The notes under the pieces: generated by a model | Seen by the model: only the letters and a program-made list of their open reading frames with translations | Told to the model about the DNA's origin: nothing | Database searches by the model: none | Shown: piece after piece, positions 9,503-17,804 of the stretch | Layout of the letters: the number at the start of each line of letters is the position of its first letter | Numbering within the stretch: position 1 is the first letter of the stretch | Position numbers and translations under genes: made by a program | Assembly: GCA_964418835.1 (NCBI GenBank) | Contig: CAYQNJ010000004.1 | Location: forward strand, 1 to 64,000 | Length of the DNA stretch: 64,000 bases | DNA from: UBA9076 sp964418835 | GTDB taxonomy: Bacteria > Bacillota_I > Bacilli_A > Erysipelotrichales > Erysipelotrichaceae | Direction: 5' to 3'

Positions 9503-9506
9503 TCCC

Positions 9507-11435
9507 GGCAGCGGTACACCTTTAGTTGATAATAATAAATATTATCCATCTGATGATGAAAATACAGATAAAGCTAATGTATTAGCTGATACTGGAATAA
9601 ATAAAACAGGTTATTTATTTGATGGTTGGACTACAACTACCGATGGAAGTGGAACAGTTTATAAACAAGGTGACTCCTTAAAAGTTGGTAATGTAAAAGA
9701 AGATACAGTTCTATATGCAAAATGGAAACCTATAAATTATAGTATTACATTTGATAAGAATACTATATCTACAAATGGTGTAGGATTATATGGTAATGTT
9801 GATGGAACAATGGATGATCAAACATTTACGTATGATCAAAATGAAAAACTTACAAAAAATGAATATTCAATTGCCGGTTATAAGTTTAATGGATGGAATA
9901 CATCTAAAGATGGTAAGGGAACTTCATATAGTGATGAAGCAGATATATTGAATATGTCATCAACAAACAATTCAAATATAAAATTATATGCACAATGGCT
10001 ACCTAATGAATATACTGTTAAATATGATAATAACAGTACATACAACAAAGATGTAAATGGTAATGAACTTTTATCAAATGAATTTAGTAATAATGTAGAA
10101 CCATCAATACATACATTTAATGTTGCTAAAAATCTTAATAACAATGAATTCACATTAACTGGATATCATTTTATGGGATGGAATACTAAAGAAGATGGAA
10201 CAGGTACACCATTTACAAACAAACAATCAGTTATTAATTTAACTACAGAAGATAAGGGTGAAGTTACTGTATTTGCTATGTGGGAAATTGACAAGTATAA
10301 GGTAGAGTTTATGGACCTTGATTATACAGTTTTAGATACCCAACAAATTGAGTATAAGAGTAGTGCTACAGCGATTGATGATCCAATTAAAGATGATTTA
10401 GAATTTGCAGGATGGGAAATTGTTGGTGGAGATAATACTTTATATACAAAAGAAGATCTAGATAAAATGCCAATATTATCAAATACTCAATTTCACGCAG
10501 TATATAAAAATATAGAATTAATTAATATTGACTTTAGTAAAGTTTGGAATGATGAGGATGATTTATATCAAGTAAGACCAAATTCAATCTTTATTCAATT
10601 ATATAAAGATGGAGTAGCTTCTGGTAATCCAATAGAATATTTTGGAAAAGATGGAAAATGGGAATTTGTAATTACTTCATTACCTGAAACATATCATAAT
10701 AAGAAAATAGAATATACTATTTCAGAAATAAAAGTTAATGGTTATGATGAAGCAATAATTGAACAAACAAATGAAAGAGAATTTATTGTTACAAATAATT
10801 TAAATGAAGAATTCTCTAAACAAAAAGTAACTTATGATGTAGTTTTAAATAAATTAATTGAAGGAACAAAACCTGGAACCATAGCTAAGTTCGATTTTGA
10901 AATGATAGGAATTGATAATGAAAAATTAGTTGATGGAAAGGCAATAGGAAGTATTGAAGGTGAAGGAAGCTTAGATCTCATAAGTATAGAATTTGATACT
11001 ACTGAGATAAATAAAAAATATGTATTTAATATTTCAGAAATAAAAGGAAATGTTAAAGGATATACATATGACTATAGAGTTTTTGAGTTAATTATAGAAA
11101 TAAAAACTGAAAAAGGTACTGGAAAACTACTTGCAGAAGCTTTTATTGATGAAATAAAAGAAGGAAATATAACCTTCATAAATCATTTTAGACATGTACC
11201 TGATAGTATGATTGTAAATAAAGATCCAGGTAGAACATGCCAAGATGATGGTTATCCAGTAGGATACTATTGGGATGATGCTAAACAAGCATGTGTAATA
11301 AATAAATACAGTGTGCCTAAAACAGCCACTAACAATCAAATGATATTATTTGTAATAATGTTAATGTTAAGTGGGGCGTCATTAGTTTATATTAATACAT
11401 TAAAAAGAAGAGATAAAAGAATAAATAAAGAATAA
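9507..11435 (+). CDS. Giant surface adhesin, fragment 3 (InlB repeats, Cna-B, wall anchor)
   Basis: This is the C-terminal part of the interrupted adhesin. It is open from 9489 and continuous with the host protein from 9507; the first ATG is at 9810. It carries four InlB B-type repeats (nt 9507-10510, with GYLFDGW, GYKFNGWNT and GYHFMGWNT cores). A Cna-B-like domain (IDFSKVWNDEDD..., about 10525-10800) and a pilin-isopeptide FctA-like domain (VTYDVVLNKLIEG...FINHF, about 10830-11190) follow. A short Cys-containing segment and the sorting signal VPKTATNN (11313-11336), a hydrophobic helix and a KRRDKR tail complete it. After the insertion these parts are separated from the signal peptide. No sortase is in the window. 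Confidence 0.85.
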   Translation, partial: GSGTPLVDNNKYYPSDDENTDKANVLADTGINKTGYLFDGWTTTTDGSGTVYKQGDSLKVGNVKEDTVLYAKWKPINYSITFDKNTISTNGVGLYGNVDGTMDDQTFTYDQNEKLTKNEYSIAGYKFNGWNTSKDGKGTSYSDEADILNMSSTNNSNIKLYAQWLPNEYTVKYDNNSTYNKDVNGNELLSNEFSNNVEPSIHTFNVAKNLNNNEFTLTGYHFMGWNTKEDGTGTPFTNKQSVINLTTEDKGEVTVFAMWEIDKYKVEFMDLDYTVLDTQQIEYKSSATAIDDPIKDDLEFAGWEIVGGDNTLYTKEDLDKMPILSNTQFHAVYKNIELINIDFSKVWNDEDDLYQVRPNSIFIQLYKDGVASGNPIEYFGKDGKWEFVITSLPETYHNKKIEYTISEIKVNGYDEAIIEQTNEREFIVTNNLNEEFSKQKVTYDVVLNKLIEGTKPGTIAKFDFEMIGIDNEKLVDGKAIGSIEGEGSLDLISIEFDTTEINKKYVFNISEIKGNVKGYTYDYRVFELIIEIKTEKGTGKLLAEAFIDEIKEGNITFINHFRHVPDSMIVNKDPGRTCQDDGYPVGYYWDDAKQACVINKYSVPKTATNNQMILFVIMLMLSGASLVYINTLKRRDKRINKE

Positions 11436-11474
11436 ATTCTTTATTAAAAGATTTTTATACTAAATCTTGAATTC

Positions 11475-11516
11475 TTAACAAATCTTAAGGTTATTTAATA
11501 AAAAAAGGTGTAAAAT
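11475..11516 (+). promoter_or_regulatory. Possible activator-type promoter (TTAA-N6-TTAAG box)
   Basis: TTAACAAATCTTAAGG (two TTAA boxes 10 bp apart, 11475-11490) is followed after 20 bp by TAAAAT (11511-11516). A similar spacing is seen at 62279-62319, upstream of the third surface gene. No gene follows on this strand, so any transcript would be the short hairpin region that follows. Weak evidence. Confidence 0.25.
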
Positions 11517-11526
11517 AATAAAGTAA

Positions 11527-11580
11527 GCATATAGCATTTTTCATACATTCCCCAATGTTAAACTATATGCTCTTTTATTA
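11527..11580 (+). terminator. Long-loop hairpin ending in TCTTTTATT; adhesin terminator or short RNA
   Basis: GCATATAG (11527-11534) pairs with CTATATGC (11563-11570) across a 28-base loop and is followed by TCTTTTATT. It may terminate the adhesin gene. With the promoter-like sequence just upstream it could also be a separate RNA of about 60 nt. Confidence 0.4.
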
Positions 11581-11586
11581 TGAAGA

Positions 11587-11618
11587 AAAGCTATCACTTC
11601 ATTATGAGTGATAGCTTT
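11587..11618. terminator. Bidirectional terminator between convergent genes
   Basis: AAAGCTATCACT (11587-11598) and AGTGATAGCTTTT (11606-11618) form a 12-bp stem with A and T tracts on the two sides. It sits between the rightward adhesin and the leftward polyphosphate operon. Confidence 0.75.
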
Positions 11619-11857
11619 TAAATATTAAATACATCTCTAATTAAATAAATTATCATAGTTACTGAAATAGCACTAGTCACCATTGATACATATGATGATA
11701 TATTGTTGTTATCTTTTTTATAAATATAAATACTATATATAAACAATAAGACATAACATAACAATGGTATAAATATATTATTTATGTAAAATAATCCTAA
11801 TATTCCTCTTATAAATAAAGAGGTGAGTGATAATAGTATTAATATATAAATACTCAT
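11618..11857 (-). CDS. Small hydrophobic membrane protein
   Basis: The 79-aa protein consists of two or three predicted membrane helices (LILLSLTSLFIRGILGLFY, FIPLLCYVLLFIYSIYI and a third near the C-terminus) with a short charged loop, YKKDNNN. It has no family that I recognise. It is the last gene of the leftward ppx-ppk1-ppk2-PHP run, 6 bp downstream of the PHP gene, and ends at the shared terminator stem. Size, strand and tight spacing support a real gene; function is unknown. Confidence 0.5.
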   Translation of the reverse strand: MSIYILILLSLTSLFIRGILGLFYINNIFIPLLCYVLLFIYSIYIYKKDNNNISSYVSMVTSAISVTMIIYLIRDVFNI

Positions 11858-11863
11858 ATTAAC

Positions 11864-12748
11864 CTATATTCTGTTTCTAAAGAATTCTATAAGATTATCT
11901 TGAACTTCTTTATTGTAGATCGATCCTAAATGTATAGATGGTTTAGTTTTACCATGGAAATCAGTTCCTATAGATTTTAAGATATTTAGTTTATCTGCTA
12001 AATCATTATAGAACTTTATATCATCTTCATTGTGGTATGAACTATATACTTCAATACCACTAACACCAGCATCAACCATATAATTAATTGTATCGATATC
12101 TCTTTTTACAGTTATTGATGGATGTGCAATAATTGAAACACCACCAGCATCAATAATAGTCTTATTAGCTTCATCAAAACTAATAAACTCTATTGGTACA
12201 TAACATGGTTTTCCCTGAGAAAAGTAGTCCCAATAGAAGTTTACATAAGGGTTATCACTTCTACTACCACCTTCTCTATATGGTTTTAATACTTCATTAT
12301 CATCATTTCTTTTATCATGTAATGCAGTTTCCGCAATACTTTCTCCAGTTACTATACCTTCAAATCCTTCTATGTAAGCTTTGTTTTCATCAAACTCTAA
12401 ACCTAGTTTAAATGCTGCTTCTATCATTGATTTTGCACGTGCTTGTTCTGCTTTAAGAACCTTTTCTTCTATTTCATAAAACGGTGTTATATCACCTTTA
12501 AAATCATATCCGAGTAAATGTAGGTTTATACCATTGATTGTACAATCTATTTCTATTCCAGAATAAACCTTAATACCATACTCTTCAGATAGTTTAATAG
12601 CTTCTAAACTACCTTTTATTGAATTGTGATCCGCAATAGATATGTATTTGTATCCTGCATCTTTACATAATTTTAGTAATTGCTTTGGCGTATATTCTCC
12701 ATCAGAACTGTATGTTGAATGCATATGTAAATCAATTATCTGTGTCAT
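11864..12748 (-). CDS. PHP-domain phosphoesterase (TrpH-like)
   Basis: The 294-aa protein begins IIDLHMHSTYSSDGEYTP, the first PHP metal-binding motif (HxH). It continues with SIADHNSIKG (motif II), YSGIEIDC (motif III), IIAHPS (the later His) and GTDFHGK (C-terminal metal ligands). PHP proteins are metal-dependent phosphoesterases; the TrpH branch hydrolyses 3',5'-bisphosphonucleotides or short RNAs. The substrate here is not determined. The ATG follows GGAGGTATTTT. It lies 55 bp downstream of ppk2 in the same orientation, so it is probably co-transcribed with the polyphosphate genes, although a direct role in polyphosphate metabolism is not shown. Confidence 0.8.
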   Translation of the reverse strand: MTQIIDLHMHSTYSSDGEYTPKQLLKLCKDAGYKYISIADHNSIKGSLEAIKLSEEYGIKVYSGIEIDCTINGINLHLLGYDFKGDITPFYEIEEKVLKAEQARAKSMIEAAFKLGLEFDENKAYIEGFEGIVTGESIAETALHDKRNDDNEVLKPYREGGSRSDNPYVNFYWDYFSQGKPCYVPIEFISFDEANKTIIDAGGVSIIAHPSITVKRDIDTINYMVDAGVSGIEVYSSYHNEDDIKFYNDLADKLNILKSIGTDFHGKTKPSIHLGSIYNKEVQDNLIEFFRNRI

Positions 12749-12803
12749 AAAATACCTCCGTAATTATTATATCAATTATAAAAGAAATGAAGTTTCAATA
12801 ACT

Positions 12804-13778
12804 TCATTTCTTAGATTTTTTTACTTTTTTCTTTTTATTTTCTTTCTTTGATTTTGCTTTTGTTTCTTTATCTTCTTTTTTTGTTTTAACTATTGGTTGA
12901 GTAGTTTCTAAGTCATAGTTATATTCTTCTAATAGTTTTTGTCTATAACCTTCAAATCTTTCTAAGGTTTCTTTAGTAACTGTTGGATATTTAGGGTCCA
13001 TTTCTTCTAGTGTTTTCACAACTATTTCAGAAACTACATATCTCATATACCATTTTTTATCAGCTGGAACTATATACCATGGAGAATCTTCTGTAGAAGT
13101 CGCATTTATTGCATCTTCAAATGCTTGTTGGTATTTATCCCAATAAACTCTTTCGTCAAAGTCACTATCAGAGAACTTCCAATTCTTTTCAGGTTCTTCT
13201 ATTCTTGATAAAAATCTTTCTGCTTGTTCTTTCTTTGATACATTTAAGAATATTTTAATTATTCTTACACTATTGTTATAAAGGTATTCTTCAAAGTTTC
13301 TTATATCTTTATATCTATTTTCAATAATTTTACTTTCATCTATTCTATCTGCTTTAGCTTGAAATTTATAAAGTTCTTTTACCTTACCTATCAATACATC
13401 TTCATAATGGCTTCTATTGAATATAGTGATTTCACCTTTTTCTGGAACTACATTATGTACTCTCCATAAATAATCATGTGCTAAATCATTAGAACTAGGA
13501 GCTTTAAAAGGTTTTTCATGTACACCTTGAGGTGCTAAAGCTTTTAATACTTCTCTTATAGTGCCATCTTTTCCAGCCGCATCCATAGCTTGAAAAGCAA
13601 TAATTAAACCTTCTTTTTTATCCGCATATAGTTTTTGTTGGTATTCATATATTTTTTCAATGTTTGCTTGTGTTAATGCTAGAGCTTGTTCTTTGTCATC
13701 ACATAGATAATTATCATCAGTTTTATGATCTTTTAATACAAAGCTATTTAGTTTACTTATTTTGTATTTACTAGTCAT
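12804..13778 (-). CDS. ppk2: Polyphosphate kinase 2 family phosphotransferase
   Basis: The 324-aa PPK2-family enzyme transfers phosphate between polyphosphate and nucleotides in the cytoplasm. Walker A is AFQAMDAAGKDGTIREVL (about residues 61-78), the conserved PFKAPS segment follows, and NRSHYEDVL forms Walker B/lid contacts. The opening KDHKTDD resembles the PPK2 subgroup that favours nucleotide mono- or diphosphate phosphorylation; I cannot fix the class. The last 30 residues or so are almost all Lys and Glu (KSKKENKKKKVKKSKK), an unusual basic tail that may bind polyphosphate or nucleic acid. Its start overlaps the end of ppk1 by 8 bp, indicating translational coupling. Confidence 0.88.
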   Translation of the reverse strand: MTSKYKISKLNSFVLKDHKTDDNYLCDDKEQALALTQANIEKIYEYQQKLYADKKEGLIIAFQAMDAAGKDGTIREVLKALAPQGVHEKPFKAPSSNDLAHDYLWRVHNVVPEKGEITIFNRSHYEDVLIGKVKELYKFQAKADRIDESKIIENRYKDIRNFEEYLYNNSVRIIKIFLNVSKKEQAERFLSRIEEPEKNWKFSDSDFDERVYWDKYQQAFEDAINATSTEDSPWYIVPADKKWYMRYVVSEIVVKTLEEMDPKYPTVTKETLERFEGYRQKLLEEYNYDLETTQPIVKTKKEDKETKAKSKKENKKKKVKKSKK

Positions 13779-15843
13779 TCTTTTCCTCTTTTCTAGAAAG
13801 TCGTTTATATCTAGCTATTAGTTGTTCTTGAGAAATATAAGGAGTACCTTCACTTTCAATCTTATGATATTCACCATCGCTTAATATTTCTCTTATTTTT
13901 CTATTGTCTTTAAGTACCATAGACATAGATGTTCTTATATCTCTTTTTATTAGTGGATCTATTATCCTAACTGCAACTTCTACTCTTCTTTCTGTGTTTC
14001 TTGTCATAAAGTCTGCAGAAGAGATATACATACTTTCATTTCTACCTTTACCAAAGATATATACTCTAGTATGTTCTAAGAATTGTCCAACTACACTAAA
14101 TATTCTTATATTTTCAGTATAACCCTTAACTTGTGGAATTAAACAACAAATGCCTCTAACAACCATTGTAATAGAAACTCCTGCATTTGATGCTTCTTTT
14201 AATCTTTCAATGATATCAATATCCGTGATTGAATTAATCTTTATAAAGATATAACCATTCTCACCTTTTTCAATTTCTTTATCTATTAGTTTTATAACTG
14301 TTTGTTTTAATGTGTTAGGAGCGACTATTAAATTATCATATGTATAATCTAAATCTTCTAACAACATAGCTTTAAAGAAATCATCCGCATCATTACCTAT
14401 AGTGTAATTATTAGTTAGAAGTTGGAAATCAGTATATTGTTTTGCGGTAGATTCATTAAAGTTACCTGTGCCAATTTGAGTATAGAAACTTACACCGTTT
14501 TTTTCTTTTCTAGTTATTAGACATATCTTTGAATGAACTTTAAATTCTTCAAATCCATATACTATTCTACATCCAGCTTCTTCAAGTGCTTGAGACCAAT
14601 TGATATTGTTTTGTTCATCAAATCTAGCACGTAATTCAATTAATACTGTTACATTTATTCCATTTTCGGCAGCTCTACATAGATATTCTATTAATCTAGA
14701 TCTTCTAGATAATCTATAGATAGTTATGTGAATAGAAGTAACGTTACTATCTTCACCTGCTTCTTTAAGTAAATCTAAGAAGGGTTTCATACTTTGATAA
14801 GGATAGTGAAGTAGTACATCCTTTTCTTTTATTTGATCAAACATACTTCTATTTGGATTTAATTTATTTGTATTAGCTGGAATAAACTTAGGATAAGTAA
14901 ACTTTGAAGTAACGCTTTCAGGAAGTTTTTTATTTAAATAAAAATCATAATTCATCTTTAATGGTGCTTTATTCACAAATATTTTTGTGGAATCTATATT
15001 TAAATATGAATATAAAAGATTTAATAAACCAATAGATACTTTATTTGATATCTCACATCTAACAATATTCAATCTTTTTCTTTTTTTAAGAAGTAATTCC
15101 ATTGCTTGTCTAAGGTCTTTGCTTAATTCATAATCTTCATCATCTGGAGATATGTCCGCATTCCTAGTGATTGTAAGCTTTGTTTTTTCTATTATTTTAT
15201 AGTTTTTAAATATTTTATCAGCGTAATGCATAAATACATCTTCAATTAAGATATACCTACTATTTTCTCCAGGTAAAAATATTACTGGAGGTAATGTATT
15301 AGGAATACTAACTAAACCACATATCTCTTTTGTTTTTTTCATCATTCTAGTTATTACAACTACTTCTTTAGATGAAAGGAAGGGGAAAGGGTGAACTTTA
15401 TCTATTATTTGAGGAGAAACAATGGGAAATATTGTTTCTTTGAAGTAATAGTGTATAAAGTTCTTTTCACTTTTCTTTAATTGGTTATATTTAACTTCTT
15501 TTATTCCATTACTACCAAGTTCTTTTTTAACACTTTTATATGTGTCATTTAACTGTGTATAGTACTCTTTTACTGTTTCATATATTTTATCTATTTGTTC
15601 TTGGTTTGATAATCCTGATCTATAATCAATTTTTTGTAATGGCATTTGTAGTAGATGAAATAAGCTACCTACTCTAATCATGAAGAACTCATCTAAATTA
15701 CTACAAAAAATAGAAATGAATTTAAGTCTTTCTAGTAAAGGTACTGTTTCATCCATTGCTTCTTGTAAAACTCTTTGATTAAATTTTAACCAAGATAAAT
15801 CCCTATTTTGTGTGAATCCCTGGTCATAAATCATTTTATCCAT
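13771..15843 (-). CDS. ppk1: Polyphosphate kinase 1
   Basis: The 690-aa protein is the normal length for PPK1, which reversibly polymerises the terminal phosphate of ATP into polyphosphate. The N-terminal motif NRDLSWLKFNQRVLQEA is intact. The phosphorylated-His region is FKVHSKICLI and the second catalytic His lies in FLEHTRVYIFG. GTGNFNESTAKQYTD is the ATP-binding phospholipase-D-like signature. The ATG follows AGAGGGAAAAT. It lies 9 bp after ppx and overlaps ppk2, so synthesis, degradation and use of polyphosphate are encoded in one operon. All key residues appear present, with no sign of damage. Confidence 0.95.
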   Translation of the reverse strand: MDKMIYDQGFTQNRDLSWLKFNQRVLQEAMDETVPLLERLKFISIFCSNLDEFFMIRVGSLFHLLQMPLQKIDYRSGLSNQEQIDKIYETVKEYYTQLNDTYKSVKKELGSNGIKEVKYNQLKKSEKNFIHYYFKETIFPIVSPQIIDKVHPFPFLSSKEVVVITRMMKKTKEICGLVSIPNTLPPVIFLPGENSRYILIEDVFMHYADKIFKNYKIIEKTKLTITRNADISPDDEDYELSKDLRQAMELLLKKRKRLNIVRCEISNKVSIGLLNLLYSYLNIDSTKIFVNKAPLKMNYDFYLNKKLPESVTSKFTYPKFIPANTNKLNPNRSMFDQIKEKDVLLHYPYQSMKPFLDLLKEAGEDSNVTSIHITIYRLSRRSRLIEYLCRAAENGINVTVLIELRARFDEQNNINWSQALEEAGCRIVYGFEEFKVHSKICLITRKEKNGVSFYTQIGTGNFNESTAKQYTDFQLLTNNYTIGNDADDFFKAMLLEDLDYTYDNLIVAPNTLKQTVIKLIDKEIEKGENGYIFIKINSITDIDIIERLKEASNAGVSITMVVRGICCLIPQVKGYTENIRIFSVVGQFLEHTRVYIFGKGRNESMYISSADFMTRNTERRVEVAVRIIDPLIKRDIRTSMSMVLKDNRKIREILSDGEYHKIESEGTPYISQEQLIARYKRLSRKEEKND

Positions 15844-15852
15844 ATTTTCCCT

Positions 15853-16740
15853 CTAACCTTGTTTTATTTTTTCTGCTAAATAACCTTCTCTAACACCATA
15901 ATCACTTATATATACTCTTTTAGAATCGTAAATTTTTGCGATTGCTTCTAATATTATCATCCCTGTAGTAATAGTATGAATTCTATCAGGTTTAGTTTTT
16001 AATACATTCGATATAAATAACATGTAATCTTTTCTATCTAATAGATTATGTAAATCTTCTACAGAGTAACCATTACTTTTTATTTTAGTAAGTCTTTCTT
16101 GTAGTCTTAAGGAAGCTCTTATGGTTCCTCCTACTCCACAAATATTGTCACAATTTATATTATCTATTACAGGTAATGCTCTTAATTGTTCAGTGAAGTA
16201 TTCAAATATTTTTTCCTCTTCTTCTTTAGTTGGAATTAATTTTGATACAAATTTAATATATGAATTTAAAGATCCAAGTTCTAATGAAAAACTGTGAATT
16301 ATTTTTTTATTCTTAAAGAAAACTAATTCAGTAGATCCTCCACCAATATCCACATATAAACCTTCTTTTAATGTAACACTTTGTACAGCTCCAAAATAAC
16401 CATAGCTTGCTTCTTGATCTTCAGATAGAAGCTCTATTTTCATGTCAGTAGCTTTTACAACTTTTTTAATTACACTTTTTGAATTGTTAATGTTTCTTAA
16501 AGATGCTGTCGCAAAGGTATAAACATTGTTTTGTTTTAAACCTTTTAATATTAATTTGTAGTCATTTAATACCTCAATTAATATATCAATACCTTCCTGT
16601 GTTAGATTATTATCTTTATCAATATAACTAACTAAACCTGCAACAGTTTTCTTGTTCATTAAGGCTTCTACTTTGCCTCTTACATATTTATAAAATGATA
16701 ATCTAATTGTATTTGAACCTATATCAATAACTGCATACAT
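15853..16740 (-). CDS. ppx: Exopolyphosphatase / GppA-family phosphatase
   Basis: The ASKHA-fold phosphatase has a phosphate-1 loop AVIDIGSNTIRLSFY (residues 3-17), phosphate-2 loop GLYVDIGGGSTELVFF and GVGGTIRAS. It removes terminal phosphates from polyphosphate, or from pppGpp in GppA-type members. At 295 aa it is the short, two-domain form common in Bacillota, without the C-terminal HD domain of the E. coli enzyme. I chose the ATG at 16740, 9 bases after AGGAG, over the TTG two codons upstream. It is the first gene of the leftward operon. Confidence 0.88.
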   Translation of the reverse strand: MYAVIDIGSNTIRLSFYKYVRGKVEALMNKKTVAGLVSYIDKDNNLTQEGIDILIEVLNDYKLILKGLKQNNVYTFATASLRNINNSKSVIKKVVKATDMKIELLSEDQEASYGYFGAVQSVTLKEGLYVDIGGGSTELVFFKNKKIIHSFSLELGSLNSYIKFVSKLIPTKEEEEKIFEYFTEQLRALPVIDNINCDNICGVGGTIRASLRLQERLTKIKSNGYSVEDLHNLLDRKDYMLFISNVLKTKPDRIHTITTGMIILEAIAKIYDSKRVYISDYGVREGYLAEKIKQG

Positions 16741-16942
16741 AAACAATAACTCCTTTTAATTATTGTATCGTATTTAAAGATAAATTGTATAAAGTAAGTG
16801 TTAATTAGTTGATAATTTAATTATATATTTATATAAATAGATAAAATATTGAAGTATTTGTTATTTAATATAGATTTAACATAATAACTTGAATTATTTG
16901 ATAATTTAAATAGAATATAGATTATATAAAGGAGAATCAGAT
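16741..16942. promoter_or_regulatory. Divergent promoter region between ppx and the DUF975 gene
   Basis: About 200 bp of very AT-rich DNA. Rightward, TTGAAT-N16-TAGAAT is visible near 16891-16918, followed by AAGGAG before the DUF975 start. Leftward ppx has AGGAG but I could not fix its -35/-10 boxes among the many AT-rich candidates. GTTGATAATTTAA and TTTGATAATTTAA occur as a near direct repeat. Confidence 0.4.
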
Positions 16943-17737
16943 ATGTATAAATTAGATGATAGCTTTTATTTAAGAGTTAAGGAAAAAATGCAAGGTGTGT
17001 GGGGAAAGATATTTTTAGTACAGATAATCATTTCAATTATTGTTGGAATGGTAGAATCATCAGGATCAATAGGTGAAACTATATCAAGTTTATCTAATAT
17101 AGACACTTTTGTTCAAACAGGGGTTACAATTGAATCGAAAATGTTCTCTTTACCTGCAGCACTTGTAACAATAGTAACAAGTATACTTACAGTTGCGTTA
17201 TATATGGAAATATATAAATATATAAAAACTAATAAGTTTGAGCTTGTAGGAATATTTAGCAATATTGCTGAAAATCCAGTTAAAGTTATAGTTGTAGGAG
17301 CCATTAAAGGTTTAGTTCAAGTAGTACTTGGCTTGATTCCTTTTGCTGGAGCATTTATTTCGATTATAATTGATTTTGGATTTACATATGTTGGTTATTT
17401 ATTATTGGAAAGACCAGATAAAGATTATTTAGAATATTTTAAGGATAGTTGGAAACTAACAACTGGAAAGAAAATAGATTTATTTAAAATTGTTTTACAT
17501 TATTTCTTAATTTCTTTAATTGGGCTTGGATTAATGTTATTAGGGGTTATAACACTATTATTCTCAGTTGGAATGGACAGTGGGGCATTTCAATCAATTA
17601 GTATATTAATCATCATTGTGGGTGCAATTATAGCGATTGTAATAGCAATTCGAAATGCTCCATATGTACATCTTGCTAATGCATTATACTTTGATGAACA
17701 TATGCAATATGAAGGAGTAGACTTAAAAAGCCTTTAA
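16943..17737 (+). CDS. DUF975-like multi-pass membrane protein (paralog 1)
   Basis: The 264-aa integral membrane protein opens with the DUF975-like FYLRVKEKMQGVWGKIFLVQIIISII. It has about five hydrophobic helices and conserved cytoplasmic blocks DYLEYFKDSWKLTTGKK and NAPYVHLANALYFDEHM. The family is widespread in Bacillota with no proven function. The ATG follows AAGGAGAATCAGAT. It is followed by a terminator and then a tandem paralog with the same block order, so the two arose by duplication. Nothing in the sequence indicates a substrate. Confidence 0.7.
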   Translation: MYKLDDSFYLRVKEKMQGVWGKIFLVQIIISIIVGMVESSGSIGETISSLSNIDTFVQTGVTIESKMFSLPAALVTIVTSILTVALYMEIYKYIKTNKFELVGIFSNIAENPVKVIVVGAIKGLVQVVLGLIPFAGAFISIIIDFGFTYVGYLLLERPDKDYLEYFKDSWKLTTGKKIDLFKIVLHYFLISLIGLGLMLLGVITLLFSVGMDSGAFQSISILIIIVGAIIAIVIAIRNAPYVHLANALYFDEHMQYEGVDLKSL

Positions 17738-17750
17738 AAAAGGCTTTTTT
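17725..17750 (+). terminator. Terminator after the first DUF975 gene
   Basis: AAAAAGCC (17725-17732) pairs with GGCTTTTTT (17742-17750). The stop codon of the first DUF975 gene lies inside the hairpin. Confidence 0.8.
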
Positions 17751-17804
17751 ACTGGCTTTATATTTTTTCTTTGATAAGATATGGGTTGAAGGGTAGGTTT
17801 TATA

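Larger units (their letters stand above)
6062..9506 (+). mobile_element. Cassette-like insertion of about 3.4 kb splitting the adhesin gene
   Basis: The host codons read GAT GCT AAT ACT up to 6061 and GGC AGC GGT ACA CCT from 9507. Joining them restores an uninterrupted InlB-type repeat (YDANTGSGTPL), so the insertion is precise. It leaves no target duplication beyond the shared GG. Inside are three direct copies of a 45-bp sequence (6061, 7276, 8854), each starting TGGGTCTCGTG and each followed by one or more passenger genes on the same strand. Regions with hairpins precede the second copy and the right end. No integrase, transposase or reverse transcriptase is encoded in the insert or window. 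Mechanism unknown: integron-like, large-serine-recombinase, HUH or intron-type movement all remain possible. Confidence 0.75.

Noticed and set aside
6062..9506. Group I or group II intron as the identity of the inserted array
   Set aside because: No domain V-like hairpin with a GNRA loop, no GUGYG 5' end, no group I core sequences and no reverse transcriptase or homing endonuclease could be found. The clean join and T before each copy are compatible with an intron but not enough.
6062..9506. IS element or IS200/IS605-type transposition
   Set aside because: No transposase, no target duplication and no common tetranucleotide before the three repeat copies; only a single T is shared.
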